Shown here: piece by piece, positions 38,882 through 48,298 of the stretch
Position numbering within the stretch: the first letter of the stretch is position 1
How the letters are laid out: every line of letters begins with the position of its first letter
Assembly: GCF_000381885.1 (NCBI RefSeq)
Contig: NZ_KB907223.1
Coordinates: forward strand, 81,227 to 145,226
Source of the DNA: Actinomadura atramentaria DSM 43919
Lineage (GTDB): Bacteria; Actinomycetota; Actinomycetes; Streptosporangiales; Streptosporangiaceae
DNA length: 64,000 nt
Direction: 5' to 3'
Made by a program: the position numbers and the translations under genes
The notes under the pieces: generated by a model
The model's input: the letters and a program-made list of their open reading frames with translations, nothing else
What the model was told of the DNA's origin: nothing
Databases searched by the model: none

Positions 38882-40648
38882 TCAGGCGTCCGCGGACTCG
38901 TCCTCCTCGTCGGGGGAGGCGTCCACCCCGGCCTCGGCGCGCTGCTGCGGTGTGATCGGCGTCGGCGCGCCGGTCAGCGGGTCGTAGCCGGACGCGGCCT
39001 TCGGGAACGCGATCACGTCGCGGATCGAGGACTCCCCGGCCAGCAGCATGACGACGCGGTCCCAGCCGAACGCGATCCCGCCGTGCGGCGGCGGGCCGAA
39101 CTTGAACGCCTCCAGCAGGAAGCCGAACTTGACCTCGGCCTCCTCCTTGGTCAGGCCGAGGACGTCGAACACGCGCTGCTGCATCTCGGCGCGGTGGATG
39201 CGGATCGAGCCGCCGCCGATCTCGTTGCCGTTGCAGACGATGTCGTAGGCGTCGGCGAGGGCCGCGCCCGGGTCGTCGTGGAAGGTGTCGGCGACGGACG
39301 CCTTCGGCGCGGTGAACGGGTGGTGGACCGACGTCCAGCCGATCTGCTCGCCGCGGTCGTCCTCGACGGGCTCGAAGATCGGGGCGTCCACGACCCACGC
39401 GAACGCCCACTGCGACTCGTCGATGAGGTCGCGGCGGCGGCCGATCTCCAGCCGCGCGGCGCCGAGCAGTTCCTGCGTGGCGTGCCGCTTGCCCGCGCCG
39501 AAGAAGATCGCGTCGCCCGGGGCGGCGCCGGTCTCGGCGGCGAGCCCGGCCTTCTCGGCGTCGGACAGGTTCTTGGCGACGGGGCCGCTGAGCGTCCCGT
39601 CCTCCCCGACGAGCACGTAGGCCAGGCCGCGCGCGCCGCGGGCCTTCGCCCAGTCCTGCCAGGCGTCCAGCTCCTTGCGGGTCTGCGCCGCGCCGCCCGG
39701 CATGACGACCGCGCCGACGTAGGGGGCCTGGAACACCCGGAACGAGGTGTCGGCGAAGTAGGCGGTCATGTCGGTCAGCTCGACGCCGAACCGCAGGTCG
39801 GGCTTGTCGGAGCCGTACCGGGCCATCGCGTCGGCGTAGGTGATGTGGGGGATCGGCCGGGGGATCTCGTACCCGGCGACGTCCTTCCACAGCCGGGCGA
39901 CCAGGTCCTCGGCGACGCGCAGGACGTCCGCCTGCTCCACGAACGACATCTCGATGTCGATCTGGGTGAACTCCGGCTGCCGGTCGGCGCGGAAGTCCTC
40001 GTCGCGGTAACAGCGGGCGATCTGGTAGTAGCGCTCCAGCCCGCCGACCATGAGGAGCTGCTTGAAGAGCTGCGGCGACTGCGGCAGTGCGTACCAGCGG
40101 CCGGGCCGCAGCCGCGCCGGGACGAGGAAGTCGCGCGCGCCCTCCGGCGTGGAGTTGGTCAGCGTGGGCGTCTCGACGTTGACGAACCCGTGCGACGCCA
40201 GCACGTCGTGGACGATGAACGACGCCTGCGACCGGATTCTCAGCGCCTTCGCGACCGCCTCGCGGCGGATGTCGAGGTACCGGTAGCGGAGCCGGACCTC
40301 CTCGTTGACGTTGACGTCGCCCTCGATCGGGAACGGCAGCGGCGCCGACTCCGACAGCACCTCGATCTCGGTCGCCGCGACCTCGATGTCGCCGGTCGGC
40401 AGCTCGGGGTTCTCGTTGCCCGCCGGTCGGACGCGGACCTCGCCGGTGATCCGCACGCAGAACTCCGACCGCAGGTCGTGCGCGGTGTCCTCCTCGCGGA
40501 AGACGACCTGGGCGGTGCCGGTGGCGTCCCGCAGGTCGATGAAGGTGACGCCGCCGTGGTCGCGGCGGCGCGCCACCCAGCCGGCCAACGTGACCGGCTG
40601 CCCGGCCTGCTCCCTGCGGAGCGTGCCCGCCCCGTGCGTGCGGATCAT
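38882..40648 (-). CDS. aspS: Aspartyl-tRNA synthetase (probably non-discriminating)
   Basis: This 588-residue bacterial-type class II synthetase has the OB-fold anticodon domain (GWVARRRDHGGVTFIDLRDA), motif 2 (RCYRDEDFRADRQPEFTQID), the bacterial GAD insertion (about residues 290-420) and motif 3 (GIAFGWDRVVMLL). His31 lies in RRRDHGG at the position where non-discriminating AspRS enzymes carry histidine. It may therefore also charge tRNA-Asn for GatCAB amidation; this is inference. AGGAAAGG lies upstream of the ATG, which overlaps the hisS stop (ATGA). The C-terminus is acidic. Confidence 0.95.
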   Translation of the reverse strand: MIRTHGAGTLRREQAGQPVTLAGWVARRRDHGGVTFIDLRDATGTAQVVFREEDTAHDLRSEFCVRITGEVRVRPAGNENPELPTGDIEVAATEIEVLSESAPLPFPIEGDVNVNEEVRLRYRYLDIRREAVAKALRIRSQASFIVHDVLASHGFVNVETPTLTNSTPEGARDFLVPARLRPGRWYALPQSPQLFKQLLMVGGLERYYQIARCYRDEDFRADRQPEFTQIDIEMSFVEQADVLRVAEDLVARLWKDVAGYEIPRPIPHITYADAMARYGSDKPDLRFGVELTDMTAYFADTSFRVFQAPYVGAVVMPGGAAQTRKELDAWQDWAKARGARGLAYVLVGEDGTLSGPVAKNLSDAEKAGLAAETGAAPGDAIFFGAGKRHATQELLGAARLEIGRRRDLIDESQWAFAWVVDAPIFEPVEDDRGEQIGWTSVHHPFTAPKASVADTFHDDPGAALADAYDIVCNGNEIGGGSIRIHRAEMQQRVFDVLGLTKEEAEVKFGFLLEAFKFGPPPHGGIAFGWDRVVMLLAGESSIRDVIAFPKAASGYDPLTGAPTPITPQQRAEAGVDASPDEEDESADA

Positions 40649-41913
40649 CGTGTGAGCCTTTCCTTCAGCGTCGGTGTGAGTTCGGCGAGCGGGACGGCGG
40701 TCTGCTCCCCGGTGGCCAGCTCCTTGACCTGGGCAGCGCCGTCGGCGATATCTCGCTCGCCGAGGATCACCGCGTAGCGCGCGCCGGACCGGTCGGCGTC
40801 CTTCATCGCGCCCTTGAGCTTCTTGCCGCCGAACGCCAGGTCGGCGGCGATCCCGGCGCGGCGCAGGTCCGCGACGAGCGCGAACAGGCGGCGCTCGGCG
40901 GTCTCGCCGAGGGGGACGCCGAACACCTCGCAGCGCGGCTTGGCGGCGAACGCCGAACCCTCGGCCTCCAGCGCGAGGATGGTCCGGTCCAGGCCGAGGC
41001 CGAACCCGATGCCGGGCAGGGCGGGGCCGCCGATGTCCTCGGCGAGGCCGTCGTAGCGTCCGCCGCCGCCGATGCCGGACTGCGCGCCGAGCAGCGGGTG
41101 GTCGAACTCGTAGGTGGTGCGGGTGTAGTAGTCCAGGCCGCGGACGAGCCGGGGCTCGTCCTCCCAGGCGACGCCGAGGTCGGCCAGCAGCTCGCGGACG
41201 CGGTCGTGGTAGTCCTTGCAGGCCCCGCACAGGTGGTCGGCCATCAGCGGCGCGTCGGCGAGCTGCGCCCGAACCTGCGGGCGCTTGTCGTCCAGGACGC
41301 GCAGCGGGTTGATCTCGATGCGCTCGCGGGTCGCCTCGTCCAGGTCCAGGCCGCGCAGGAACTCCTGGAGGACGGCCCGGTACGCCGGACGGCACTCGCG
41401 GCAGCCCAGCGAGTTCAGCAGCAGCCGCACCCGCGTCAGGCCCAGCGAGCGGTACCAGTGCGCGGCGAGCGCGATCGTCTCGGCGTCGACCAGCGGGTCC
41501 TCGCTGCCGATCGCCTCCAGGTCGAGCTGGTAGAACTGCCGGTACCGGCCCTGCTGCGGGCGCTCGGCGCGGAACACCGGCCCGACCGTCCACACCTTCA
41601 CCGGCAGCGCGCCCTGCTTGTGCAGGTTGTGCTCCAGCACCGCGCGCAGCACGGTCGCGGTGAACTCGGGGCGCAGCGTCAGCGAGCGGCCGCCCCGGTC
41701 CTCGAAGGTGTACATCTCCTTCGACACCACGTCGGTGGACTCCCCGACCCCGCGCTTGAACAGCTCGGTGTCCTCGAACACCGCCAGTTCCAGGTAGCCG
41801 TATCCGGCCAGCCGCGCCTGCTCGGCGAAGGCGTCGCGGATCGCGGCGAACAGTTCCGCGCGCGGCGGGACGTACTCCTTGACCCCTTTCGGGGCCTGAA
41901 AGCTCGAACTCAT
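40645..41913 (-). CDS. hisS: Histidyl-tRNA synthetase
   Basis: This 422-residue class II synthetase has motif 1-2 (LRPEFTATVLRAVLEHNL, GPVFRAERPQQGRYRQFYQL), the histidine-specific LVRGLDYYTRTTYEF, motif 3 (LPGIGFGLGLDRTI) and an anticodon-binding domain (RRAGIAADLAFGGKKLKGAM). The ATG at 41913 starts MSSSFQAPKGVKEYVPPRAE; only a weak GAGAG precedes it. It follows the metallo-hydrolase gene by 11 nt and overlaps aspS, giving one MBL-hisS-aspS operon, a common actinobacterial arrangement. Confidence 0.95.
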   Translation of the reverse strand: MSSSFQAPKGVKEYVPPRAELFAAIRDAFAEQARLAGYGYLELAVFEDTELFKRGVGESTDVVSKEMYTFEDRGGRSLTLRPEFTATVLRAVLEHNLHKQGALPVKVWTVGPVFRAERPQQGRYRQFYQLDLEAIGSEDPLVDAETIALAAHWYRSLGLTRVRLLLNSLGCRECRPAYRAVLQEFLRGLDLDEATRERIEINPLRVLDDKRPQVRAQLADAPLMADHLCGACKDYHDRVRELLADLGVAWEDEPRLVRGLDYYTRTTYEFDHPLLGAQSGIGGGGRYDGLAEDIGGPALPGIGFGLGLDRTILALEAEGSAFAAKPRCEVFGVPLGETAERRLFALVADLRRAGIAADLAFGGKKLKGAMKDADRSGARYAVILGERDIADGAAQVKELATGEQTAVPLAELTPTLKERLTR

Positions 41914-41924
41914 GGTCTCTCGGT

Positions 41925-42632
41925 TCAGAATCCCTGGTGAGGGCCGTCGGCGGGCGCGAGGTCCGCCAGGAACGGGTTCGTGGCGCGCTCCCGGCCGATG
42001 GTGGTCTGCGGGCCGTGGCCGGGGAGCACGGCGGTGGTGTCGGGCAGCGTGAGGCAGACGCGGGACAGGCTCGCGAGGATGTCCTCGTAGGAGCCGCCCG
42101 GCAGGTCGGTGCGGCCGATCGACCCGGCGAACAGCAGGTCCCCGGAGAACATGACCTCCGGGACCGCCCCGTCCGGCCCGGCGGCGGGCGGCGTGCGGAA
42201 CACGACCGACCCCGGCGTGTGGCCCGGCGCGTGGCCGACGGTGAAGCTCAGCCCCGCGAGGTCGAGCACGGCCCCGTCGGAGAGCTCGCGGACGTCGTCG
42301 GGCTCGCTCAGCGTCACGCCGCCGAACAGCTCCTGCCCCGGGTTCAGCGACAGGCCCCGGGCCGGGTCGCTGAGCAGGCCGCGGTCGTCCGGATGGATCC
42401 AGGCCGGGACGTCCTTGGCGCCGCAGACCGGCGCGACCGACCAGACGTGGTCGATGTGGCCGTGGGTGAGCAGCACCGCGACCGGCTTGAGCCGGTGCTC
42501 GCGCAGGATCTCGTCGATCCCGGCCGCGGCGTTCTCGCCGGGGTCGATGATGACGCACTCCTCGCCCGCCGCGGGCGCGACGACGTAGCAGTTCGCGGCG
42601 AACGATCCGGCGGGGAACCCGGCGACGAGCAC
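41925..42632 (-). CDS. MBL-fold metallo-hydrolase (glyoxalase II-like)
   Basis: This 235-residue protein has the zinc-binding motif LLTHGHIDHVWSV (HxHxDH), a second histidine in VGHAPGHTPGS, an aspartate in MFSGDLLFAGSIGRTDLPGG and a final GHGPQTTIGRE. It matches small hydroxyacylglutathione-hydrolase-like proteins; actinomycetes lack glutathione, so mycothiol or another thioester is more likely as substrate. The GTG at 42632 follows AAGGAAGG by about 7 nt. It is first in the operon with hisS and aspS. Confidence 0.88.
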   Translation of the reverse strand: MLVAGFPAGSFAANCYVVAPAAGEECVIIDPGENAAAGIDEILREHRLKPVAVLLTHGHIDHVWSVAPVCGAKDVPAWIHPDDRGLLSDPARGLSLNPGQELFGGVTLSEPDDVRELSDGAVLDLAGLSFTVGHAPGHTPGSVVFRTPPAAGPDGAVPEVMFSGDLLFAGSIGRTDLPGGSYEDILASLSRVCLTLPDTTAVLPGHGPQTTIGRERATNPFLADLAPADGPHQGF

Positions 42633-42800
42633 GGTCGTCCTTCCTAAGGGCCGATGCGGAGCGAGTCCGGCGGGGAGGGCGGTGTCACCGAGCGTACCGG
42701 CGCGACGGCCACCACCGCGAACGCGATACCGGGAACGCCGTGTCGGCCGCCCGGCGCGCGGCGCGGTGCCCGCAGGGCACCGGTACGTCCCGTTGGCCGC

Positions 42801-42806
42801 TACCAT
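42801..42806 (+). promoter_or_regulatory. -10 element of the cyclophilin gene
   Basis: TACCAT lies 73 bp before the GTG at 42880 in the 247-bp region shared with the divergent MBL gene. Confidence 0.4.
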
Positions 42807-42879
42807 GCCCACCACGTTCAACGAATCGGCGACGGACCGGCACGGACCGGCGGGGTCGGCGGCCGCGAGGAGGGCTCTG

Positions 42880-43653
<774 letters not shown>

Positions 43654-43663
43654 GCGTTCGGGA

Positions 43664-43672
43664 TACTAAGGT
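43664..43672 (+). promoter_or_regulatory. -10 region of the DUF349 gene
   Basis: TACTAAGGT contains two overlapping candidate -10 elements, TACTAA and TAAGGT, about 55 bp before the GTG start. Confidence 0.4.
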
Positions 43673-43726
43673 GTGATCGTCCGGAGTCCGGCGATCTCGA
43701 ACGGACTCGCGAATCAGGAGGCAAGG

Positions 43727-44965
43727 GTGTCCAGCGCGACCGATCCGTGGGGCCGGGTGGACGAGGACGGCACCGTCTACGTGCGGACCGCCGAGGGCGG
43801 CGAGCACGTCGTCGGGTCCTGGCAGGCGGGCGCCCCGGACGAGGCGCTCGCCTACTTCAAGCGCAAGTACGACGCGCTGGCCACCGAGATCGGCCTGCTG
43901 ACGCAGCGGGTGAAGACCACCGACCTGCAGCCCCAGCAGGCGCAGCAGGCCGTGCAGCGGCTCCGCGAGTCCGTCGAGGGCGCGAACGCCGTCGGGGACC
44001 TGGCCGCGCTCGGCCGCCGCCTGGACGCGCTCGACGACCTGGTCGGCCGCCGCCGCGAGGAGGTCAAGGCCCGCCGCGAGCACGCCCGCGACGAGGCCCG
44101 CGAGGTCAAGGAGCGCATCGTCGCCGAGGCCGAGCGGATCGCCGCCGAGGAGACGCACTGGAAGAACGGCGGCGAGCGGCTGCGCGCGCTGGTCGAGGAG
44201 TGGAAGGCCGCCGACCGCGTCGACCGGACCACCGAGACGGCGCTGTGGAAGCGGCTGTCGGCGGCCCGCAACGCGTTCACCAAGCGCCGCAAGGCGTACT
44301 TCGCGACGCTGGACGACCAGCGCGCCGAGGCCCGCCGCGAGAAGGAGCGGCTGGTCGCGGACGCCGAGGCGCTGAGCGGGTCCACCGACTGGTCCGACAC
44401 CGCCGCCGCCTACCGGGAGCTGATGCGCCGCTGGAAGGCGGCGGGCCGCGCGTCCCGCGAGGTCGAGGACGAGCTGTGGGCCCGGTTCAAGGGCGCGCAG
44501 GACGTCTTCTTCGCCGCCCGCTCCGCCGTGTTCGCCGAGCGGGACGCCGAGTTCGCGGTGAACGCCGAGGAGAAGGAGCGCATCCTCGCGGAGGCGGAGA
44601 AACTGCTGCCCGTCCGCGACGTCCGCGCGGCCCGGCAGGCGCTGCGCGGGTTCCAGGAGCGCTGGGAGGCGGCGGGCATGGTCCCGCGCGACCGGCGCGA
44701 CCGGCTGGAGTCGCGGCTGCGCAAGGTCGAGGAGGCCGTGCGGACGGCCGAGGAGTCGGAGTGGCGGCGCACCAACCCCGAGGCGCGGGCCCGCGCCGAG
44801 GCGACGGTGGCGCAGCTCCGCGACTCCATCGCCCAGTTGGAGCGCCGCCGGGACAAGGCCGCCGCCGCGGGCCGCGACCGGGACGTCAAGGACGCCGAGG
44901 AGGCGCTGACGGCCCGCCGGTCCTGGCTGGCCGAGGCCGAGCGCACGCTCGCCGAGTTCTCCTGA
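43727..44965 (+). CDS. DUF349 coiled-coil protein
   Basis: This 412-residue protein is highly charged and almost wholly helical, with repeated DUF349 units visible as W-centred motifs: LVEEWKAADRVDRTTETALW, ELMRRWKAAGRASREVEDEL, GFQERWEAAGMVPRDRRDRL. Long stretches of Arg/Glu/Ala heptads suggest coiled coils. No catalytic residues are seen. AGGAGG lies 5 nt before the GTG at 43727. In actinobacteria this gene commonly follows the rel-region cyclophilin; the cellular role is unknown. Confidence 0.88.
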   Translation: MSSATDPWGRVDEDGTVYVRTAEGGEHVVGSWQAGAPDEALAYFKRKYDALATEIGLLTQRVKTTDLQPQQAQQAVQRLRESVEGANAVGDLAALGRRLDALDDLVGRRREEVKARREHARDEAREVKERIVAEAERIAAEETHWKNGGERLRALVEEWKAADRVDRTTETALWKRLSAARNAFTKRRKAYFATLDDQRAEARREKERLVADAEALSGSTDWSDTAAAYRELMRRWKAAGRASREVEDELWARFKGAQDVFFAARSAVFAERDAEFAVNAEEKERILAEAEKLLPVRDVRAARQALRGFQERWEAAGMVPRDRRDRLESRLRKVEEAVRTAEESEWRRTNPEARARAEATVAQLRDSIAQLERRRDKAAAAGRDRDVKDAEEALTARRSWLAEAERTLAEFS

Positions 44966-44971
44966 CGCGCG

Positions 44972-45001
44972 GGCGCGGGGGCCCGCCCGGACCCCCGCGC
45001 C
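44972..45001. terminator. Bidirectional terminator
   Basis: GGCGCGGGGG (44972-44981) pairs with CCCCCGCGCC (44992-45001). It separates the convergent DUF349 and DUF305 genes. Confidence 0.65.
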
Positions 45002-45007
45002 GCGCCG

Positions 45008-45658
45008 TCAGGCCGCCGACCGTTCGGCGAGCATCCCTTCCATCAGCGTGATCTCGCTCTGCTGGGCGGCCGCCATCGAGCGGGCGAGCCGCTGGACCTG
45101 CTCGTCGCCGGTGCGGGTGAGGACGGCCTTCGCCATCTCCACGCCCGCCCGGTGGTGCGTGATCATCAGACGGAGGAACAGCACCTCCGCCGCCCGGCCC
45201 GACGCCGCGTCCAGCGCACGGAGCTGCGCGGGCGTGGCCATTCCCGGCATCGACTCCGCTCCGGCGGCCTGTGCCCCGCCGTGCCCGGCGTGGCCCATCC
45301 AGCGCATCGGGCCGCGCGGGTCGGTCTTGGGCGCGCCCCACTCGTCCAGCCAGGCCGTCATCATGCCGATCTGCTGGGACTGGGTCGTGGCGATGTCGTA
45401 GGCCAGGGTCCGGACGGCCTGGTCGCCGGTCCGGTCCCGGATGTCCATCGCCATCCGGACGGCCTGCGCGTGGTGCGTGCTCATGTCGCGGGCGAACCCG
45501 GCCTCCGGCGAGTCGGCGTCGGCGTGGCCGGACCGCAGCAGCGGCAGCACGGCCAGCGCCGCCGCCACCCCGAGGACGAGCGCCGCGAGCAGGACGGCGG
45601 CCCGCCTTCCCCTCGCGGGCCGGGTCACCACGGGCCGGGTCACCACGGGCTCGGTCAC
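45008..45658 (-). CDS. DUF305 membrane/secreted protein
   Basis: This 216-residue protein has an N-terminal membrane anchor or signal (AAVLLAALVLGVAAALAVLP) and a DUF305 domain made of two ferritin-like half repeats: FARDMSTHHAQAVRMAMDIR and FLRLMITHHRAGVEMAKAVL. The His-His and Met-rich pattern is typical of proteins linked to copper or other metal handling in the envelope; direct evidence is limited. The middle is rich in Met and His (MRWMGHAGHGG, ESMPGMA). The GTG start overlaps the DUF3105 stop (GTGA). A 15-bp repeat encodes VVTRP near the start. Confidence 0.9.
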   Translation of the reverse strand: MTEPVVTRPVVTRPARGRRAAVLLAALVLGVAAALAVLPLLRSGHADADSPEAGFARDMSTHHAQAVRMAMDIRDRTGDQAVRTLAYDIATTQSQQIGMMTAWLDEWGAPKTDPRGPMRWMGHAGHGGAQAAGAESMPGMATPAQLRALDAASGRAAEVLFLRLMITHHRAGVEMAKAVLTRTGDEQVQRLARSMAAAQQSEITLMEGMLAERSAA

Positions 45659-45660
45659 GG
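45616..45660. repeat. 15-bp tandem repeat at the DUF305 gene start
   Basis: Two perfect copies of CGGGCCGGGTCACCA (45616-45630 and 45631-45645) and a diverged third copy encode repeated VVTRP residues. The unit is in frame and contains GTG codons. Confidence 0.7.
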
Positions 45661-46257
45661 CGTGTCCTTGCCGCCGGTGCAGGGCGCGCCCGGCTCCGGC
45701 GTCTGCGGCCCCTTGACGTACTTGGCCAGGAACGCGTCGATACGGGAGTCGTTCGCGTCCTGCACCTTGAGCTGGCGGCCCCACGCGCTGAGCGCGATCG
45801 GCGCGTCCAGCGACGGGTACGGGCTCATCAGCGAGTAGTCCACCGCGCGGACCCGCCTGGCGAGCGCCGCGACCTGGTCGGCGGCGAGCCCGGGCCGGTA
45901 GGTGACCCACACGGCGCCGTGCTCCAGCGCGTGGACGGCGTTCTCGTTCCGCAGCGGCGCGTCGTAGACCCGCGCGTCGCAGTTCTGCCAGGTCGGGTCG
46001 TGGTCGCCGCCCATCGGCGGCGAGTCCGGGTAGTCGACGGGATCGGTCGTGTGGTTCCGGCTGAGGCCGTCGTGGACGACGACGCCCTTGATGTCGTCGT
46101 CGGCCTGCGACGGCCGGGTCTGCAGGAACGCGAACACCACCGCCGCGACGGCGACGAGGCCGACGGCGGTGAAGAAGCCGATGCCGCCCCAGGGCGTCCG
46201 CCGCTCGGTCAGGGCGTTGGTGCGGGGCCGGTTCGCGCCGCGCTCGTTCGTGGGCAT
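45655..46257 (-). CDS. DUF3105 membrane-anchored protein
   Basis: This 200-residue protein has one membrane segment (GIGFFTAVGLVAVAAVVFAF, about residues 25-45) and an extracytoplasmic DUF3105 domain with conserved histidines in PPMGGDHDPTWQNC and NAVHALEHGAVWVTY. Two cysteines (WQNCDAR and GAPCTGG) could pair. The family is frequently encoded beside DUF305 genes; a role with metal or redox chemistry in the envelope is inferred, not shown. It is translationally coupled to the DUF305 gene downstream. Confidence 0.9.
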   Translation of the reverse strand: MPTNERGANRPRTNALTERRTPWGGIGFFTAVGLVAVAAVVFAFLQTRPSQADDDIKGVVVHDGLSRNHTTDPVDYPDSPPMGGDHDPTWQNCDARVYDAPLRNENAVHALEHGAVWVTYRPGLAADQVAALARRVRAVDYSLMSPYPSLDAPIALSAWGRQLKVQDANDSRIDAFLAKYVKGPQTPEPGAPCTGGKDTP

Positions 46258-46324
46258 GGGAAAGGGACCTCCGGTGCTCGGATGGAAGGACGAGCTGGTG
46301 AAGGGGGCCGGGGGGCCGGGTCTT

Positions 46325-46759
46325 CTACAGCCGGAGCACCTGGAGGGCGGCGAGCGATCGGGGGGCGGGGGCGAAGGGGCGCGGCGGGGCGAGCGCCCAG
46401 CCGCCGCGCGCGGCGGCGCGGCCGCCCGCCCGGCGCGGCAGGGCGGCCAGCGCGAACGCCAGCAGCCCGAACAGCACGGGCAGGACCAGGCAGCACGCGT
46501 CGGCGGGGGAGACGGGGGCCCGCGCCGGGAGGTCGGTCAGCGAGATCAGCGGACCGGGCGACGCCGTGCCGACGCCGTGGACGAGCGGCGACCCCGCCGG
46601 GACGTGCAGCGAATGGGCCGTGCAGACCTCCTGCGGCGGCGCGTGCCCGAGCCCGTAGCTGAACACCAGCCCGGCGACGACCAGCAGCGCGACGAGCAGG
46701 CCGGACGGCCCGTGCCGCAGCGCGCGCCCCGCGCGCGCCGCCGCGCCGCTCGCGTCCAC
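46325..46759 (-). CDS. DUF6153-like small membrane protein
   Basis: This 144-residue protein has two hydrophobic segments (GLLVALLVVAGLVFSYGLG and CCLVLPVLFGLLAFALAAL), cysteines at EVCTAH and ADACCLV, and a closing APRSLAALQVLRL. The two-segment form and the ending resemble DUF6153 proteins of Streptomyces-type bacteria, from memory. I chose the GTG at 46759, preceded by GGGGAGG; an ATG at 46795 is an alternative. It lies 67 bp upstream of the DUF3105 gene and is probably co-transcribed with DUF3105 and DUF305. Confidence 0.65.
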   Translation of the reverse strand: MDASGAAARAGRALRHGPSGLLVALLVVAGLVFSYGLGHAPPQEVCTAHSLHVPAGSPLVHGVGTASPGPLISLTDLPARAPVSPADACCLVLPVLFGLLAFALAALPRRAGGRAAARGGWALAPPRPFAPAPRSLAALQVLRL

Positions 46760-46894
46760 GCCACCTCCCCGGGCTCCGTCCGCCGGTCTCCGCATCGCCA
46801 ACGCGGGGAGACCGCCGCCGAGTTCCGAAGGATACCCGGCGGCGTCCGCGCGAGGAGGACGATCGGCGCGTGCCGGGCGGGGCGGCCCGCGGGA

Positions 46895-46900
46895 TAGTGT
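46895..46900 (+). promoter_or_regulatory. -10 element of rarA, leaderless
   Basis: TAGTGT ends 6 nt before the rarA GTG at 46907, the spacing expected for transcription starting on the start codon. Confidence 0.55.
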
Positions 46901-46906
46901 CGGAGT

Positions 46907-48298
46907 GTGACGAGCAGGGGGGAAACGGGCCGCGCTGACGCCCTTTTCGACGACCCGGCGCGACCGCCGGAACCGCCGGAACCGGCCGCGCCGGTGTTCG
47001 CGGAACCGGGCGCGAACGAGCCGCTGGCCGTCCGGATGCGGCCGCGCTCGCTGGACGAGGTCGTCGGCCAGGCGCACCTGCTCGGCCCCGGCACGCCGAT
47101 CCGCCAGCTCGTGGACCGCGACGTCCCGATGTCCCTGCTGCTGTGGGGCCCGCCCGGCACGGGCAAGACGACGCTCGCGACCGTGGTGAGCCGCGTGACC
47201 GCCCGCCGGTTCGTGGAGGTCTCGGCCGTCAGCGACGGCGTCAAGCGCGTCCGCGCCGAGATCGAGCTGGCCCGCCGCGAACTCGGCATGACGGGCCGCC
47301 AGACGGTCCTGTTCGTGGACGAGGTCCACCGGTTCAACAAGGCCCAGCAGGACGCGCTGCTGCCCGCCGTCGAGAACCGCTGGGTGTCGTTCATCGGCGC
47401 GACGACCGAGAACCCGTTCTTCTCCGTGATCAGCCCGCTGCTGTCCCGGTCGCTGCTGCTCACCCTGGAGCCCCTCGGCGAGGACGACCTGCGCGCCGTG
47501 ATCGCCCGCGCCCTCGCCGACGAGCGCGGCCTGGCCGGGGCGGTGTCGCTGGAGCCCGCCGCCGAGGACCACCTGATCCGGCTGGCGGGCGGCGACGCCC
47601 GCCGCACCCTCACCTACCTGGAGGCGGCCGCGCTCGTCGCCCCCGACGACGGCGTCGTGGACGTCGGGGTGCTGGAGCGCGCGGTGGACCGCGCCGCCGT
47701 CCGCTACGACCGCGAGGGCGACCAGCACTACGACGTGATCAGCGCGTTCATCAAGAGCATCCGCGGCAGCGACGTGGACGCGGCGCTGCACTACCTGGCC
47801 CGGATGATCGAGGCGGGGGAGGACCCCCGGTTCATCGCCCGCCGCATCGTCGTCCACGCCAGCGAGGACGTCGGCATGGCCGACCCGACCGCGCTGCAGA
47901 CCGCCGTTGCGGCGGCGCAGGCCGTCGAGCTGGTCGGGCTGCCCGAGGCGCGCATCAACCTGGCGCAGGCGGTGATCCACCTCTCGCTCGCGCCGAAGTC
48001 CAACGCGGTGGTCAGGGCGGTGGACGCGGCGATGGCGGACGTCCGCAGGGGCCTGGCCGGACCCGTCCCGAACCACCTGCGCGACGCCCACTACAAGGGC
48101 GCGGCGAAGATCGGCCACGGCGAGGGCTACAAGTACGCCCACGACCACCCCGGCGGCGTCGTCCGCCAGCAGCACGCGCCCGACAACGTGGACGGGCGCG
48201 AGTACTACCGGCCGACGCGGCACGGCGCCGAGGCCCGGTTCACCGAGGTCCTGGCGCGCATCCGCGCGGTCCTGCGCGGCGGGGCCGGCCGCGGGTGA
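46907..48298 (+). CDS. rarA: Replication-associated recombination protein A (RarA/MgsA)
   Basis: This 463-residue AAA+ ATPase of the clamp-loader clade acts at stalled replication forks with SSB. It has an N-terminal MRPRSLDEVVGQAHLLGPG-like segment, Walker A GPPGTGKTTLA, Walker B VLFVDEVHRFNKAQQDALL, sensor GATTENPFFSVISPLLSR and the C-terminal tetramerisation region (RHGAEARFTEVLARIR). The start is a GTG directly behind a -10 element, so it is probably leaderless. It is divergent from the DUF6153-like operon and precedes the alaS cluster. Confidence 0.95.
   Translation: MTSRGETGRADALFDDPARPPEPPEPAAPVFAEPGANEPLAVRMRPRSLDEVVGQAHLLGPGTPIRQLVDRDVPMSLLLWGPPGTGKTTLATVVSRVTARRFVEVSAVSDGVKRVRAEIELARRELGMTGRQTVLFVDEVHRFNKAQQDALLPAVENRWVSFIGATTENPFFSVISPLLSRSLLLTLEPLGEDDLRAVIARALADERGLAGAVSLEPAAEDHLIRLAGGDARRTLTYLEAAALVAPDDGVVDVGVLERAVDRAAVRYDREGDQHYDVISAFIKSIRGSDVDAALHYLARMIEAGEDPRFIARRIVVHASEDVGMADPTALQTAVAAAQAVELVGLPEARINLAQAVIHLSLAPKSNAVVRAVDAAMADVRRGLAGPVPNHLRDAHYKGAAKIGHGEGYKYAHDHPGGVVRQQHAPDNVDGREYYRPTRHGAEARFTEVLARIRAVLRGGAGRG

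Noticed and set aside
36273..39890. A 1205-codon open frame on the minus strand
   Set aside because: It crosses antisense through rel and out of phase through aspS; the composition is not protein-like.
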